From positions 13,361,639 through 13,425,638 of the forward strand of contig JBBCBC010000025.1 in the NCBI GenBank assembly GCA_037126765.1: a stretch of DNA of 64,000 bases. Direction: 5' to 3'. The stretch is from Stenogyne calaminthoides (taxonomy: Eukaryota; Streptophyta; Magnoliopsida; Lamiales; Lamiaceae). The notes below the pieces were generated by a model. The model did no database searches, had not been told where the DNA came from, and worked only from the letters and a program-made list of their open reading frames with translations. Positions 23,872-34,656 of the stretch are shown one piece after another (within the stretch, counting starts at the first letter, position 1; every line of letters begins with the position of its first letter). A program made the position numbers and the translations under genes.

Positions 23872-23887
23872 TGGTATCAGAGCCCCG
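23872..23887 (+). other. Primer-binding site of element B
   Basis: TGGTATCAGAGCCCCG follows the LTR end by two bases. It matches the initiator tRNA-Met site. Confidence 0.9.
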
Positions 23888-25333
23888 GTTCGGGCTCTGA
23901 TCTTTTAAACTGTAATTTAAATTATTGTTCATTAAAATTGAAATTGGATAGTAGAACTATTAGATCTGTTTTGCAGGTATCCAATTGTCATGGTATTTTA
24001 ATGTGCTTATTTACATGCAAATAAATTGTTGATTTTTAATTCGATCCGTTCGGATTCATTTTGCCTCGTGAGAAAATCCACGAGTAGATTAGGATTTGTT
24101 TGATTCGATCAATATAATAGACTAGTCTAGATCTAGGTCTATTTATTTTTCGTAAATAAATTGTAACTGGATCATGAGCGAAGATAGAAATGAAGAATTA
24201 AAGTCGGACGTCAAAGTACCCGGACGTACGCGAGCCAAGGCAGAGCACGCGGACTAAGCGGAACGCCTAGCGACCGCGCGCACCACCAGAGCGATCGATG
24301 GGGGCGAGGGCGCGAAGCGCCAGGGCCGGCCTCGAGCATCGAGGGTTACACCGCAAGACGCCGGGCGTGTATGGGCCGACGTCCGTCGAAGCTGGCAAGT
24401 GGGGCACGGACCCCCGGATGCGGGCACATCCGGCGGCGATGTTCGCATATGTGAGGTCGGGGCGACGGGCGGGATGGCCGATCCAGACCGGGGCGTGCAC
24501 CTAGGCGCATGCGACTCGGTTCCGGGTCATGAGCTACTCATTTTTCGGACGTCGTCCTAACCCAAAACGGAGGACGTTTTAAAGAATTGTTGCGAATTCA
24601 GTTGGAGCTTTTCGAGACGAACGATGAAAGCAAAAGAACGGACGATTTCTCAAGATCAAGATTTGGAATTTAAACCATGACAGTTGGATATATGTGCCCA
24701 ACGTGATTTATTTAGTCTTGATGCTTGTTTTAAATTCGTGCAATTTTATTTGTTAAATGTGATTTAGAATTGTCTAAAAGAAAATCTCACTTTCGAAAAT
24801 TACTAAGTATGTATTGTTGACAAATTTTATTCCGGATAATAAAATTTCGTCACATTGACCTCCATGATTTATTTATTTGTGAAATCTTTTGGAGAAATTT
24901 TCACCACGGAACGGCCAAAAGATGATTTTCACATGAATAAATTCCCAAAAGGATGATTGTGAACTATTATTAGTGGCAACGATGACCCTCCCCACGAGGC
25001 TTGTTCAAAGCAAAGTAATAATTCTGTATTTAATCATGGTTATTACTTAGGTATAAAATTGATATGCATATACTTCCCCGAAGTCCCTGTCAATTTTATA
25101 TTGGTCAAGTGGGAGCCGACTTTTAATTTTGAATTAAAGGTTTGTAACTGTTCTTATTTGTAACCTGCTTGAATGTGTTTAAATAGATGGTTCACCCCAC
25201 GTGACCTATTTAAACTGTTTTGAGATGTCGGCTGATGCATGTTCATATTGTTTTGAGATTTTGATATGAACAATGTGATCGAATTATGTGACAATTTTGT
25301 GTTTACACAAATTGTTATTTATTTCAGTTCAGC
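23888..25333 (+). other. Long leader of element B with a GC-rich island
   Basis: Untranslated leader between primer site and gag. Most of it is AT-rich, but about 24205-24540 is strikingly GC-rich, with many CGCG and GGGCG words and several overlapping open frames on both strands. The abrupt composition change suggests a structured RNA segment (packaging or translation) or a captured fragment. Neither can be proved here. Confidence 0.55.
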
Positions 25334-26160
25334 ATGTCGCAATCTTTTAATCCACTGTTATATACACTCAAAGAACATCAATTAACTGGTGATAACTATG
25401 TGATTTGAAAACGAAATATGAGTTTTGTCCTACCTGCACAAGAACACTATTGGGTTCTCGAGATGCCCAAGCCACACAAACCAACTTAAAGATCAACTGA
25501 AGCGGAGAGATCTTTATATAATGACTGGGAGCAGGCCAATGAACCTATGAAGTATATAATCCTGACATCTTTGTCTGAAGGTTTGAGATACATTCATGAA
25601 GGTGTTGAATCTGCTGCGGAAATTATGCAAAGTCTCGAAGATATGTTTTTAACTAAGAACCGCATGATCGATCAGTTCAAATGTGATGGCATGACAATTC
25701 TGAAAATGACTGAGGGAACACCCATAAGGGATCATGTTCTCAAGGTCAAGCGTTATTTTGACAAGCTTGCTTATCTCGGTGCTAAGTATAGTAGTGAGGT
25801 TCAAGTGGATTCTTTGTTCCTAACTCTTCCAAAATGTTTTGATGAGTTTTACTGTAGTTTTGTGATGAGTGATCACATGTTCACTATGGATACTCTTCAA
25901 GAAGCTTTGGAGACGATAGAGAAACATCTGGGACAAAAGGATGAAGCCTTGGTGACCAAAAGTTTTTTCTCAAAATCTAGACCAACGGAGGGCTAGGTTG
26001 ATGAAAAAATGAATGGTGGAAACCAAGGAAACCTCACTGCCAAGAAAGGTAGAGAAAAGAAGGTCAAATGGAAGGGTGTCAAAAGGAATCCAAAAGGGAA
26101 GTGTTTCAACTGTGGTGAAAAAGGACATTGGAGGAATGTCTGTTCCAATCCCAAAAGGAG
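25334..26160 (+). pseudogene. gag: Gag of element B with three in-frame stops
   Basis: It starts at ATG 25334 ('MSQSFNPLLYTLKEHQLTGDNYV'). It has the copia Gag_polypeptide/UBN2-type core ('EIMQSLEDMF', 'GTPIRDHVLKVKRYFDKL', 'LFLTLPKCFDEFY') and an intact CCHC zinc knuckle 'CFNCGEKGHWRNVC' at about 26102. Stops are TGA 25406-25408 (Trp expected), TAA 25487-25489 and TAG 25994-25996. All lie in one frame, which continues into protease, so gag and pol were one polyprotein. Confidence 0.88.
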
Positions 26161-27179
26161 AGGAAAGAAAGGTAATTCTCACGCACTAGTTGTTGAAACT
26201 TTTTTAGCGGCGTATGCTACCCACTCGTGGGTAATGGATACGGGATCCACTGATCATGTTTGTTTCACGTTACAGGGGTTCGTACTAACTCGACAACTTA
26301 GTGGGAGTGAGATCCTCATCACACTAGGCGATGCTACGAGAGTAGCAGCTGAAGCAGTGGGAGACGTGCACCTGTCTTTTGAAGATAAGTTTTTAGTTTT
26401 AAGAGATGTTCTTTATTTTTCAGTTTTTCGCAAAAACCTTATTTCAGTTGCTAAACTTATTAATGATGGATATTCTATTCATTTTTTTAAGCAAGTTACT
26501 GTTTACTGTAACGATGTGTTTATCTGTCATGGAATATTGCTGAACAATCTCTATACTATCAACTGTGCACACCACTCACAAAATGCATCTTATAACACAT
26601 TGACTGTTTCATGCAATAAGAGAAAACGTTCAGAAAATGTGAACGAGACACTTCTATGGCATCTAAGATTGGGTCATATTAATCTAAATAGGATCCAAAG
26701 GTTGGTGAAAGTTGGTTCGTTGTCAGACCTACAGTTAGAACCACTTCCAACTTGCGAATCATGTTTGGAGGGTAAGATGACCAAGAGAGCATTTGGAGCC
26801 AAGGGGAATAGAGCCACAGAAGTGTTGGAAATCGTTCACACTGACGTGTGTGGTCCAATGTCAACCAAAGCTAGAGGTGGATATGAGTATTTAGTGACTT
26901 TCATCGATGATTACTCAAGGTTCGGGTACATTTTCCTGATGAAACACAAATCGGAAACCTTTGATAAATTCAAAGAGTTCAAAGCCGAAGTGGAGAATCA
27001 TAGGGAAAAGAGTATCAAGTTTCTACGATCTGATCGTGGAGGCGAATACCTCAAATGATGAGTTTTTGAACTACCGTTTGACGAGGGCATTGTTTCCCGT
27101 TATCGCACCCTTTAACCCCTCAACAAAAGGGGGTTGCAGAACGAAGAAACAAAACAATCTTAGAAATGGTCAGATCCAT
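26161..27179 (+). pseudogene. Protease and first half of integrase of element B
   Basis: It continues the gag frame. The protease active site is 'WVMDTGSTDHV' (about 26229). The pre-integrase finger is 'LWHLRLGHIN' with 'CESCLEGKMTKR'. The integrase core has 'HTDVCGPM' (first Asp), 'FIDDYSRFGYI' and 'SDRGGEYL' (second Asp, about 27030). A TGA at 27056-27058 and a frame change follow, and the 'QQNGVAERRN' segment is garbled near 27120. The reading is cut at 27179 by C, and the next codons resume at 29964. Confidence 0.88.
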
Positions 27180-27819
27180 TGTTGGGATATTTTAGTTTTG
27201 ATGAATTACGCCAAAACATTATCAACTTGTGTGTTTTAAGCTAATCTACAGATAACAAGTTGAGGGGGAACGAGAGAACAAGTTAAGGGGGAACTCATGA
27301 TATCGCATTTAAGATGATCAAGATCGACGAGGTCATAGATTTAGGCCGACGAGATCGAAAAAAGAAAGATAAGTTCCGAGTTAACTGATAAGCTGGGCAA
27401 AATCAGAAGAGAAGAAAAGCTAAGCCAGCTGATCAGAAGAAAGAGAGTCACCGATCCGGCGACGACCGAGACCATATAAAGAAGACCTGATCAGATGACC
27501 AGAAGACCATATAAGAAGACCTGATCTGATGACCAGAAGACCTGATCAGAAAATATGCATACCGGATCAGATGACCAGAAGATCAGACGAGCTGATCAGA
27601 AGAAGAGGTTGTTGATCAAAAGAGGAACAAATGAGACTGATCGAGATCAGACGTGATCGAGATCAGATAAGGTTGAACAAGATCAGAACAAGACTGATGA
27701 GAAGAAGTCGCCTGATCTAATGTCCTCAGAAGACAACAAATTTGAAAATCACCATTCCCTCACCCCTGTATAAATGCATATATTTTAATATTTTGCATCA
27801 TTATCAAAAAGGGGGAAAT
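27180..27819 (+). repeat. Element C: truncated LTR 1 plus internal scrap
   Basis: It starts like the full LTR (28318) and follows it for about 540 bp with many small changes. It then jumps to a fragment of the LTR end ('CACCATTCCCTCACCCCTG') and the last bases of the internal region with a purine tract. Confidence 0.75.
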
Positions 27820-28183
27820 TGTTGAGATATTTTAGTTTTGATGAATTATGCCAAAACATTATCAACTTGTGTTATTCAAGCTAACTTACAAATAGGCGAC
27901 CCCTTAGAGGGTGATAAGTCCTGTTTGAGTGAGAACTCGGTAAACATCTGTTGGTTAAGTTGGTGCCCCATGAAGGGAAGAGTGGATGTAGGACGAGTTG
28001 TCCGAACCACTATAAAATCGTGTGTTCCTTACTGCTTTATGTTCTTACTTGCCATATGCATTTGATTATAAGCAAAACACATGGTTTAAAAAGAAAATTT
28101 TGGAATCACCATTCCCTCACCCCTGTTTTATATGCATTACATGATTTTTACGCATTTCATGGATTTTTCAACCGGGACCAACA
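27820..28183 (+). repeat. Element C: truncated LTR 2 (364 bp)
   Basis: It starts TGTTGAGATATT, follows the LTR for about 75 bp, then jumps to the last ~290 bp of the LTR and ends ACCAACA. About 1.3 kb of LTR, including the TATA region, is missing. Confidence 0.8.
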
Positions 28184-28317
28184 ATTGGTATCAGAGCGGG
28201 AGTTCAAAAGTTCACTGATTTCAAATGTGACAATCTGAACTGGTTTATTTGAAAACCCGTTTCTGTAAAAGTGCATATATTTTAATGTTTTGGCATCATT
28301 ATCAAAAAGGGGGAAAT
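28184..28317 (+). other. Element C: 134-bp internal region with primer site and purine tract
   Basis: It contains TGGTATCAGAGC at 28186 and AAAAAGGGGGAAAT just before 28318. The intervening 'GAGTTCAAAAGTTCACTGATTT' leader is the same module found twice in the H leader at 44171-44360. No coding capacity. Confidence 0.85.
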
Positions 28318-29958
28318 TGTTGGGATATTTTAGTTTTGATGAATTATGCCAAAACATTATCAACTTGTGTGTTTTAAGCTAATCTACAGACAACAAGTTG
28401 CGGGGGAACGAGAGAACAAGTTAAGGGGGAACTCATGATATCAGACGAAGATGATCAAGATCAGACGAGGCTGCAGACGAGGCTGATCGAGATCAAAAAA
28501 GAAAGATGAGTTCCGAGTTAACTGATAAGCGGGGCAAAATCAGAAGAGAAGAAAAGCTAAGCCAGCTGATCAGAAGAAGGAGAGTCACCTGATCTGATGA
28601 CCAGAAGACCATATAAGAAGACCTGATCAGATGACCAGAAGACCATATAAGAAGACCTGATCTGATGACCAGAAGACCTGATCAGAAAATATGCATACCG
28701 GATCAGATGGCCAGAAGATCAGACGAGCTGATCAGAAGAAGAGGTTGTTGATCAAAAGAGGAACAAATGAGACTGATCGAGATCAGACGTGATCGAGATC
28801 AGATAAGGTTGAACAAGATCAGAACAAGATCATTTCTGAGAAGAAGTCGCCGATCTTCATCCTCGTAAGACAAGTCACCTGAAGACAAGTCATCTGAAGT
28901 CATGTTCATTTGAGAATCGTTTTGCCATCATGATCGATAGCCTTTTTGGGATAGTGACTGAGGAATTATGTTTGAAATCGAAAGAATTTGAACTTAAGAA
29001 ATCTCAAATAACAAGATGAGAGAAACGATATAAGGTCCGGCCAAGAGAAGTCTGCTTCAATCAAGAATCGAAGAGACTCGGAAGAATCTCAAGAATATAA
29101 ATCATGAGATTCAAATTTTGTGGACCAATGAGAGGAAGACAACAAGCCTAAAAAAGCTGCAAAAGCTACAGAGTAGTATGGATTTGAATGTAACTCCATC
29201 CAACGGTAACATTCAAATCCACACTATAAATACAAGTTCTTCCTTCATTATTCGGGTGGGAAATGCGTGAAACATCCAAAAAGCCAAATCATCTTGCATT
29301 TCCATCATAGAACACTGAGCAAGAAATACACGCATATATTCAAGAGTGTTCTATCCTATATCTAAGCCCAAATGTAATATCGTAAGCTTAGAGAGATTTT
29401 CCCATCCTTAGCATTGAGTCTAAACAAATGTAAGGGAAAATATCACCCTAGTTGGACACCAAACAATCTTTACCCAAACCGAGTGTTAGGTTAAGTTTTG
29501 TTAAGCAAGGAATTTAAGTTAGTTGGACTAACTTAAATTCTAGGTGTGAGTGAGAACTCGGTAAACATCTAAGTAATCCCGAAAGGGAGGGTAGGCGATC
29601 TTAGAGGGTGATAAGTCCCGTTTGAGTGAGAACTCGGTAAACATCTAAGCAATCCCGAAAGGGAGGGTAGGCGATCCCTTAGAGGATGATAAGTCCTGTT
29701 TGAGTGAGAACTCGGTAAACATATGTTGGTTAAGTTGGTGCCCCATGAAGGGAAGAGTGGATGTAGGACGAGTTGTCCGAACCACTATAAAATCGTGTGT
29801 TCCTTACTGCTTTATGTTCTTACTTGCCATATGCATTTGATTATAAGCAAAACACATGGTTTAAAAAGAAAATTTTGGAATCACCATTCCCTCACCCCTG
29901 TTTTATATGCATTACATGATTTTTACGCATTTCATGAGTTTTTCAACCGGGACCAACA
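28318..29958 (+). repeat. Element C: full-length LTR (1641 bp)
   Basis: The TATA box (TATAAATA) is at 29225-29232. U3 is dense in short CAGAAGA/CTGATC words (28440-28830). Downstream of the TATA there are three units of a ~77-bp repeat, each holding GAGAACTCGGTAAACAT (29552, 29628, 29706), similar to words in the D LTR. Confidence 0.85.
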
Positions 29959-29963
29959 TCCAT

Positions 29964-30920
29964 GATGAGTTATTCAGATCTACCCAAGTCGTTTTGGGGT
30001 CATGCCTTGAAACAATGAAGGGAAGAGTTACAATCTGTGCCATCCAAATCGGTTCCCAAAAACTCCTAAAGAGTTGTGGACCGGCAAGAAGCCCATCTAA
30101 GACACCATACATATTTGGGGGGTGTCCGCACACGTTCTTTAAACAAGGAGGCCGGTAAGTTGGATGCACGATCGGAACTAAGGTTGTTTATAGGATATCC
30201 CATGGGAATGAAAGGATGCATGTTCTATGGTCCCGAAGATCAAAAGGTGGTAATAAGTACGCACTTTAGATTTTTGGAAGAAGACTTTATGAACAATCGA
30301 AAGCCCAAAAGTGAGATTACCTTAGACGAAATAAGAGGGCAAATTCCTATACCAACAGTACAGGTAGATATACCAAGTATCACACCGACACAATCGGAAC
30401 CTCGTTGTAGTGGGAGGGTTGTTCGACAACTTGAGAGATTCATGGGGATAGGAGAATCTTCGGATTTAGTACCCGGGGATAGTGAATCAGACCCCTGGTC
30501 CTACAAGGAGGCGGTTCAAGATAAGAATTCAGAATCCTGGCAAACTGCGATGGAAGCCGAGATGGGCTCAATGGATCATAATCAGGTGTGGGAGCTAGTT
30601 GAACCACCCAGTGGGGTAAAACCCATTGGATGCAAGTGGGTCTACAAGAGGAAAAGAGGATCATACGGAAAGGTGGAAACCTTTAAGAATTAAGGCTAGG
30701 CTTGTGGCAAAGGGATACACTCAGAAAGAGGGTATCGATTATGAAGAAACCTTTTCACCCGTAGCCATGCTTAAGTCCATCCGTATTCTCTTGGCTATAG
30801 CTGCGCATCTAGATTTTGAGATCTGGCAAATGGATGTCAAGACAGCTTTCCTTAATGGGAGTCTTGACGAGGAAATCTATATGCAACAGCCCGAAGGTTT
30901 CATCGAAAAAGCCAAGAACA
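29964..30920 (+). pseudogene. Integrase end and RT start of element B
   Basis: It resumes after C with 'SYSDLPKSFWGHALET', the integrase C-terminal part ('LDARSELRLFIGYPMGMKGCMFY', 'RFLEEDF') and the RT start ('SMDHNQVWELVEPPSGVKPIGCKWVYKRK', 'ARLVAKGYTQKEGIDYEETFSPV', 'MDVKTAFLNGSLDEEIYMQQPEGF'). Frame changes fall near 30110-30150, 30690 and 30920. Confidence 0.88.
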
Positions 30921-32071
30921 CCTTGTGTGCAAGCTGAAGAAGTCCATTTACGGACTTAAGCAAGCATCTCGGGCTTGGAACCAATGTTTTGATCATGTAA
31001 TCAAGTCTTATGGGTTTGATCAAAACGATTTTGAGAGTTGTGTTTATAGAAAGTGTGAAGGAACTGCCTTGGTATTCCTAGTACTATACGTAGACGATAT
31101 TATGCTCATAGGAAACGATGTAAAGGTTTTGTCAGACTTAAGGGTATGGCTGTCAAAATAGTTTGATATGAAGGACTTAGGGGAAGCCGGTCATGTTCTA
31201 GGGATCAAGATCACTCGAGATCGAAAGAAAAGAATGATTGGCTTATCGCAAGCTTCATACATAGATACCGTTTTGAAGCGTTTCAACATGCAAGATTCCA
31301 AGAAGGGTTTTGTACCTTTCAGGCATGGAATCCATCTATCGAAAGACATGTGCCCTAAGACACAAAGGGAGATGCAAGATTCCAAGAAGGGTTTTGTACC
31401 TTTCGGTAGTGGGAAGCCTCATGTATGTTATGTTGTGTACGAGACCGGATATCTGCTACGCCGTAGGCATGGTAGCGAGATATCAGAGCAATCCCGGAAA
31501 TCAACATTGGACTGCTGTTAAGAACATTCTGAAGTATCTGAAAAGAACTAGAGATAGAATATTGGTTTATCAGTCACACAGTTTATTTCTAGTGGGATAC
31601 ACGGACTCGGATTTCCAATCAGACTTAGACTCCAAAAAATCTACCTCGGGTAGTGTGTTTTGTCTGGGGGGAGGAGCTTTAACATGGAGAAGCGTAAAGC
31701 AGAAATGCATCGCAGATTCTACCAAGGAAGCTGAATATGTAGCTGCTTGTGAAGCAGCGAAAGAAGCGGTGTGGCTCAGGAATTTCCTAGTGGACTTGGA
31801 CGTTGTTCCGAATTTGCCCAGCACAATCACGGTCTTTTGTGATAATGCCAGAGCAGTTGAAAATTCAAGGGAACCGAGAGCCCACAAGGCCAGCAAACAC
31901 ATTGAAAGGAAATACCATCTTATATGAGAAATCGTTAAGAGAGGAGATATAGAGGTGGCAAAGATCGCATCGGAAGACAACCTAGCTGATCCATTCACAA
32001 AGGGTCTGCCTCAGTTAACATTCGAGAGACATGTGGAAGAAATGGGTGTCAAGAGCATTGTCAATCTGCTT
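30921..32071 (+). pseudogene. RT catalytic part and RNase H of element B
   Basis: 'KSIYGLKQASRAW' is followed by the catalytic 'LYVDDIM' (about 31087) and 'MKDLGEAGHVLGIKI', with one TAG at 31159-31161. A 33-bp block (31288-31320) is copied again at 31372-31404, replacing the expected sequence, and a frameshift follows. RNase H then reads open: 'GYTDSDFQSDLDSKKSTSG', 'STKEAEYVAACEAAKE', 'NLADPFTKGLP'. One TGA falls near 31926. Pol ends at TGA about 32071. Confidence 0.88.
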
Positions 32072-32177
32072 TGAGTATAAGTGGGAGAAATAATATCAGG
32101 TTGATGTAGGTGACATTAGATGTCACCAGATAATACATGAGACGTGTTGTGGTATACTTAAAAGTGGACTTTGAGTA

Positions 32178-32189
32178 TAAGTGGGAGAT
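32178..32189 (+). other. Polypurine tract of element B
   Basis: TAAGTGGGAGAT sits just before the 3' LTR. A 20-bp block including it (32169-32188) is repeated exactly 100 bp upstream at 32069-32088. Confidence 0.8.
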
Positions 32190-34036
32190 TGTTGGGGTTA
32201 TACGTGAAAGTATGCTTTTACTTTGTATAACCTATGTATTAAACACTTATTTACTGAAATAAATTGTTTATCACTGTTGCTTTAAATATGATTGAATGCT
32301 ATGTATATTTATTACAAACCGTTCGTAGCACGCGTTACATTGTAGTTAACGTGGTGATACGGGATCACAGAAGATCACGTTAACAGTTCCTTGTAGACGA
32401 GTGCGTGTTTCACAACTTAGATAGATCCGAATAATCTATTGGTAGAAGTTGATGTGTAAGGCTCAGATTGGCTTGTCTTGACCAAGAGATTACACTAGTG
32501 CATTTGATGTGCTGAAGCGGACCTACAGAGAGGATAAACTCATTCGCACTGACTTAAGGGATGAAGAGTTAGACCTCAGTGGTTGTTGATTTCTTAATAT
32601 TTGTCACTTAATAAGGACTGTGTGTGATTAGTAGTTATTGTTTTGACTTATAAATGGGAAGAGAATCATTGCGACTTCGATACCCTATATCTTGGGCAAT
32701 AATATTAATTACACGACAGTTGCTAAATTAATACAGAGAATCGTGTGCTTGCAAAAGTCTTGCTTGATTGGTCCCCTTGGTGGGCCCGGAACCTTTATCA
32801 TACCAAATCTTGCAAGTGGAATTAATTTTCCGGTATGGATAATAAAGTTGGGTTGTCCTTACTCCAAGGATAAAGATATTAATTAATATAAAGCTTTTCA
32901 GTGGCTTAATTAATTAATGGACTAAATAATCTTAAACACGGGAAATAATAACCGGGAGCCATATTACCGTAATATGGGTTAAGATTGGATAGTGCAATAT
33001 TAATTATATAGTGGTAATAATTAATATTAATGGGCTGAATTATATTGTGGCTCAATATTGGAATTCAGAAGTCCATTGAAAGGTCCATCTTAATTCTCCT
33101 AAAGGCCCCTCAAGTAGCTCAATTAAAGTCCAATAAATAAAAGGTGCTTAAAATAAAATAAATCTATTGTTGCAATATTTCCTCAAATTTTCGAAAATAT
33201 TAAAGAAAAGAGGGAGAAGGATTTTCTTGAAAAGATTTTATTGAAGGGAGATAATGTATTCTTGGAATACAAGATTATCCCATAAATTCAAGAAAACTTT
33301 CACTTGGCTTCTTTAATAGGTATTTTTCGAAAATCTTGAATAAGAAAGGGAAGAAAGATTTTCTTGATTTTCTTGAAAAGATTTTATGGAAGATATGTAT
33401 TCTTGGAATACAAGAATATCTCATAAATTCAAGAAAGATCCAATCTTGAAATTCCTTCGAGTAATTTTCGAAAAAAATAGGCCAATTGAGGGTGTGAGAT
33501 TTTTGTGGAAAAATACACATGGAAAGAAGAATATATTGGATATATTCAAGATTTCTTGGAGATCAAGAAAAGGTCTTTCCCAACCCTAAATTGCCTCATA
33601 ATTTTCGAAACCCCTCTTATTATAAATAGGGGATGAATTTTTCATTCCCAACAAGTGTTCCATATGTTGGAAATATTAGAAATCCACAAAGGTGGTGCAA
33701 CAATATTTCTATTTTCCTTGTTTTATAAATCGTTCATTGAAGGACCTTCCACCGGGGTTATTGGACGAGGACTTGGGAATATTTTAGAAGGACTTTTGGT
33801 GGGTATTCAGATACTTGATCCAGTCTGTCTCAGATCGTCTCTCCAACGGATACGTTTACGTAAACTCCTAGAAATTCTGCATGCTAGGATCTTTTACGTG
33901 AAATCTTATTTGCATGTCATTGTTGGTTAATTATTATTTGAATTCACTTAGGTAAATTCATGCTAGTAATAATTGTTAATTTAAATTTGTGTTTATGAGA
34001 TCACCCCGATAGATCCTGGCATATGTTATCCCAACA
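32190..34036 (+). repeat. 3' LTR of element B (1847 bp), uninterrupted
   Basis: It starts TGTTGGGG and ends CCCAACA, with a TATA box at 33621-33628. It is the intact reference showing that the 5' LTR (7293-8059 plus 22792-23869) was split by D. The two copies look highly similar, so B is fairly young. Confidence 0.95.
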
Positions 34037-34041
34037 AGCGT

Positions 34042-34656
34042 AAGACTGATGCAAATGGAAAAGTACAAACCTACAAAGCTAGGTTGGTGGCGAAGAGTTA
34101 TAGTCAACGTGAAGGCATTGATTATGATGCTTCGCATTGACTATGATGAGACCTTCTCACTAGTTGTCAAGATCAAGTCTATTCGAATTTTACTTGCGAT
34201 AGCAGCACACTATGATTATGAGATTTAGCATATGAGTGTCAAAATAACTTTCCTCAATGGAAACATTTGTGAGGAAGTGTTTATGACTCAACCGGAAGGG
34301 TTCATATCTAAGTCAAATTCTAATTCAGTATGTAAGCTGAAGATATCCATATATGGATTGAAGCAAACTTCTAGGAGTTGGAATATCCGATTTGATGAAG
34401 TTATCAAGTTTTATTGTCTTCATCAGAAATTCAGAAGATCCTTGTGTTTATCGTAAACACAATGGGAAGAACATTGTTTTCATAATCGTTTATGTCGATG
34501 ACATATTGATTTTGGGAAACAATATCCCGTTAATGCAGTCCGTTAAAAATTGATTGTTAAAAACCTTCATGATGAAGGGTCTCGGTGAAGCCTACTACAT
34601 CCTAGGGATCGTGATTCACAGGGATAGATCCAAGAGGATGTTGGGGTTGTCACAGT
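34042..34656 (+). pseudogene. Element A: RT, middle part
   Basis: It continues exactly where 7287 stopped ('KTDANGKVQTYKARLVAKSYSQ'). Then come a small duplication ('IDYDASH' then 'IDYDETF', 34119-34155), 'FLNGNICEEVFMTQPEGF', 'SIYGLKQTSRSW', the catalytic 'VYVDDILIL' (about 34490) and 'MMKGLGEAYYILGI'. There are several frame changes and stops. The end ACAGT (34652-34656) is the left target duplication of F. Confidence 0.88.

Larger units (their letters stand above)
27180..29958 (+). mobile_element. Element C: compact copia derivative with three LTR copies
   Basis: The outer ends are TGTTGGGA...CCAACA, with target duplication TCCAT at 27175-27179 and 29959-29963. Inside are two extra LTR starts, each preceded by the purine tract AAAAAGGGGGAAAT (27820 and 28318), one LTR end followed by an iMet primer site (28183/28186), and no coding sequence. 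The order is truncated LTR plus internal scrap, truncated LTR, 134-bp internal region, full LTR. It must have been moved by enzymes from another element. Leader and LTR words tie it to D and H. Confidence 0.85.
7293..34036 (+). mobile_element. Element B: Ty1/copia retrotransposon carrying two nested insertions
   Basis: The ends are TGTTGGGG...CCCAACA, with target duplication AGCGT at 7288-7292 and 34037-34041. The LTRs are about 1.85 kb; the 5' one is split by D. Gag-pol is in copia order (gag, protease, integrase, RT, RNase H) and is split by C inside integrase. The lineage looks like TNT1/Tork, which is an inference from motifs. The element inserted into the RT of A. Confidence 0.92.

Noticed and set aside
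24254..24504. Overlapping open frames on both strands in the GC-rich block
   Set aside because: GC-rich DNA has few stops by chance; there are no domains and the frames overlap in both directions inside a leader.
33275..33590. Open frames on both strands in the B LTR
   Set aside because: They fall on the LTR's internal A/T-rich tandem duplication and have no protein features.
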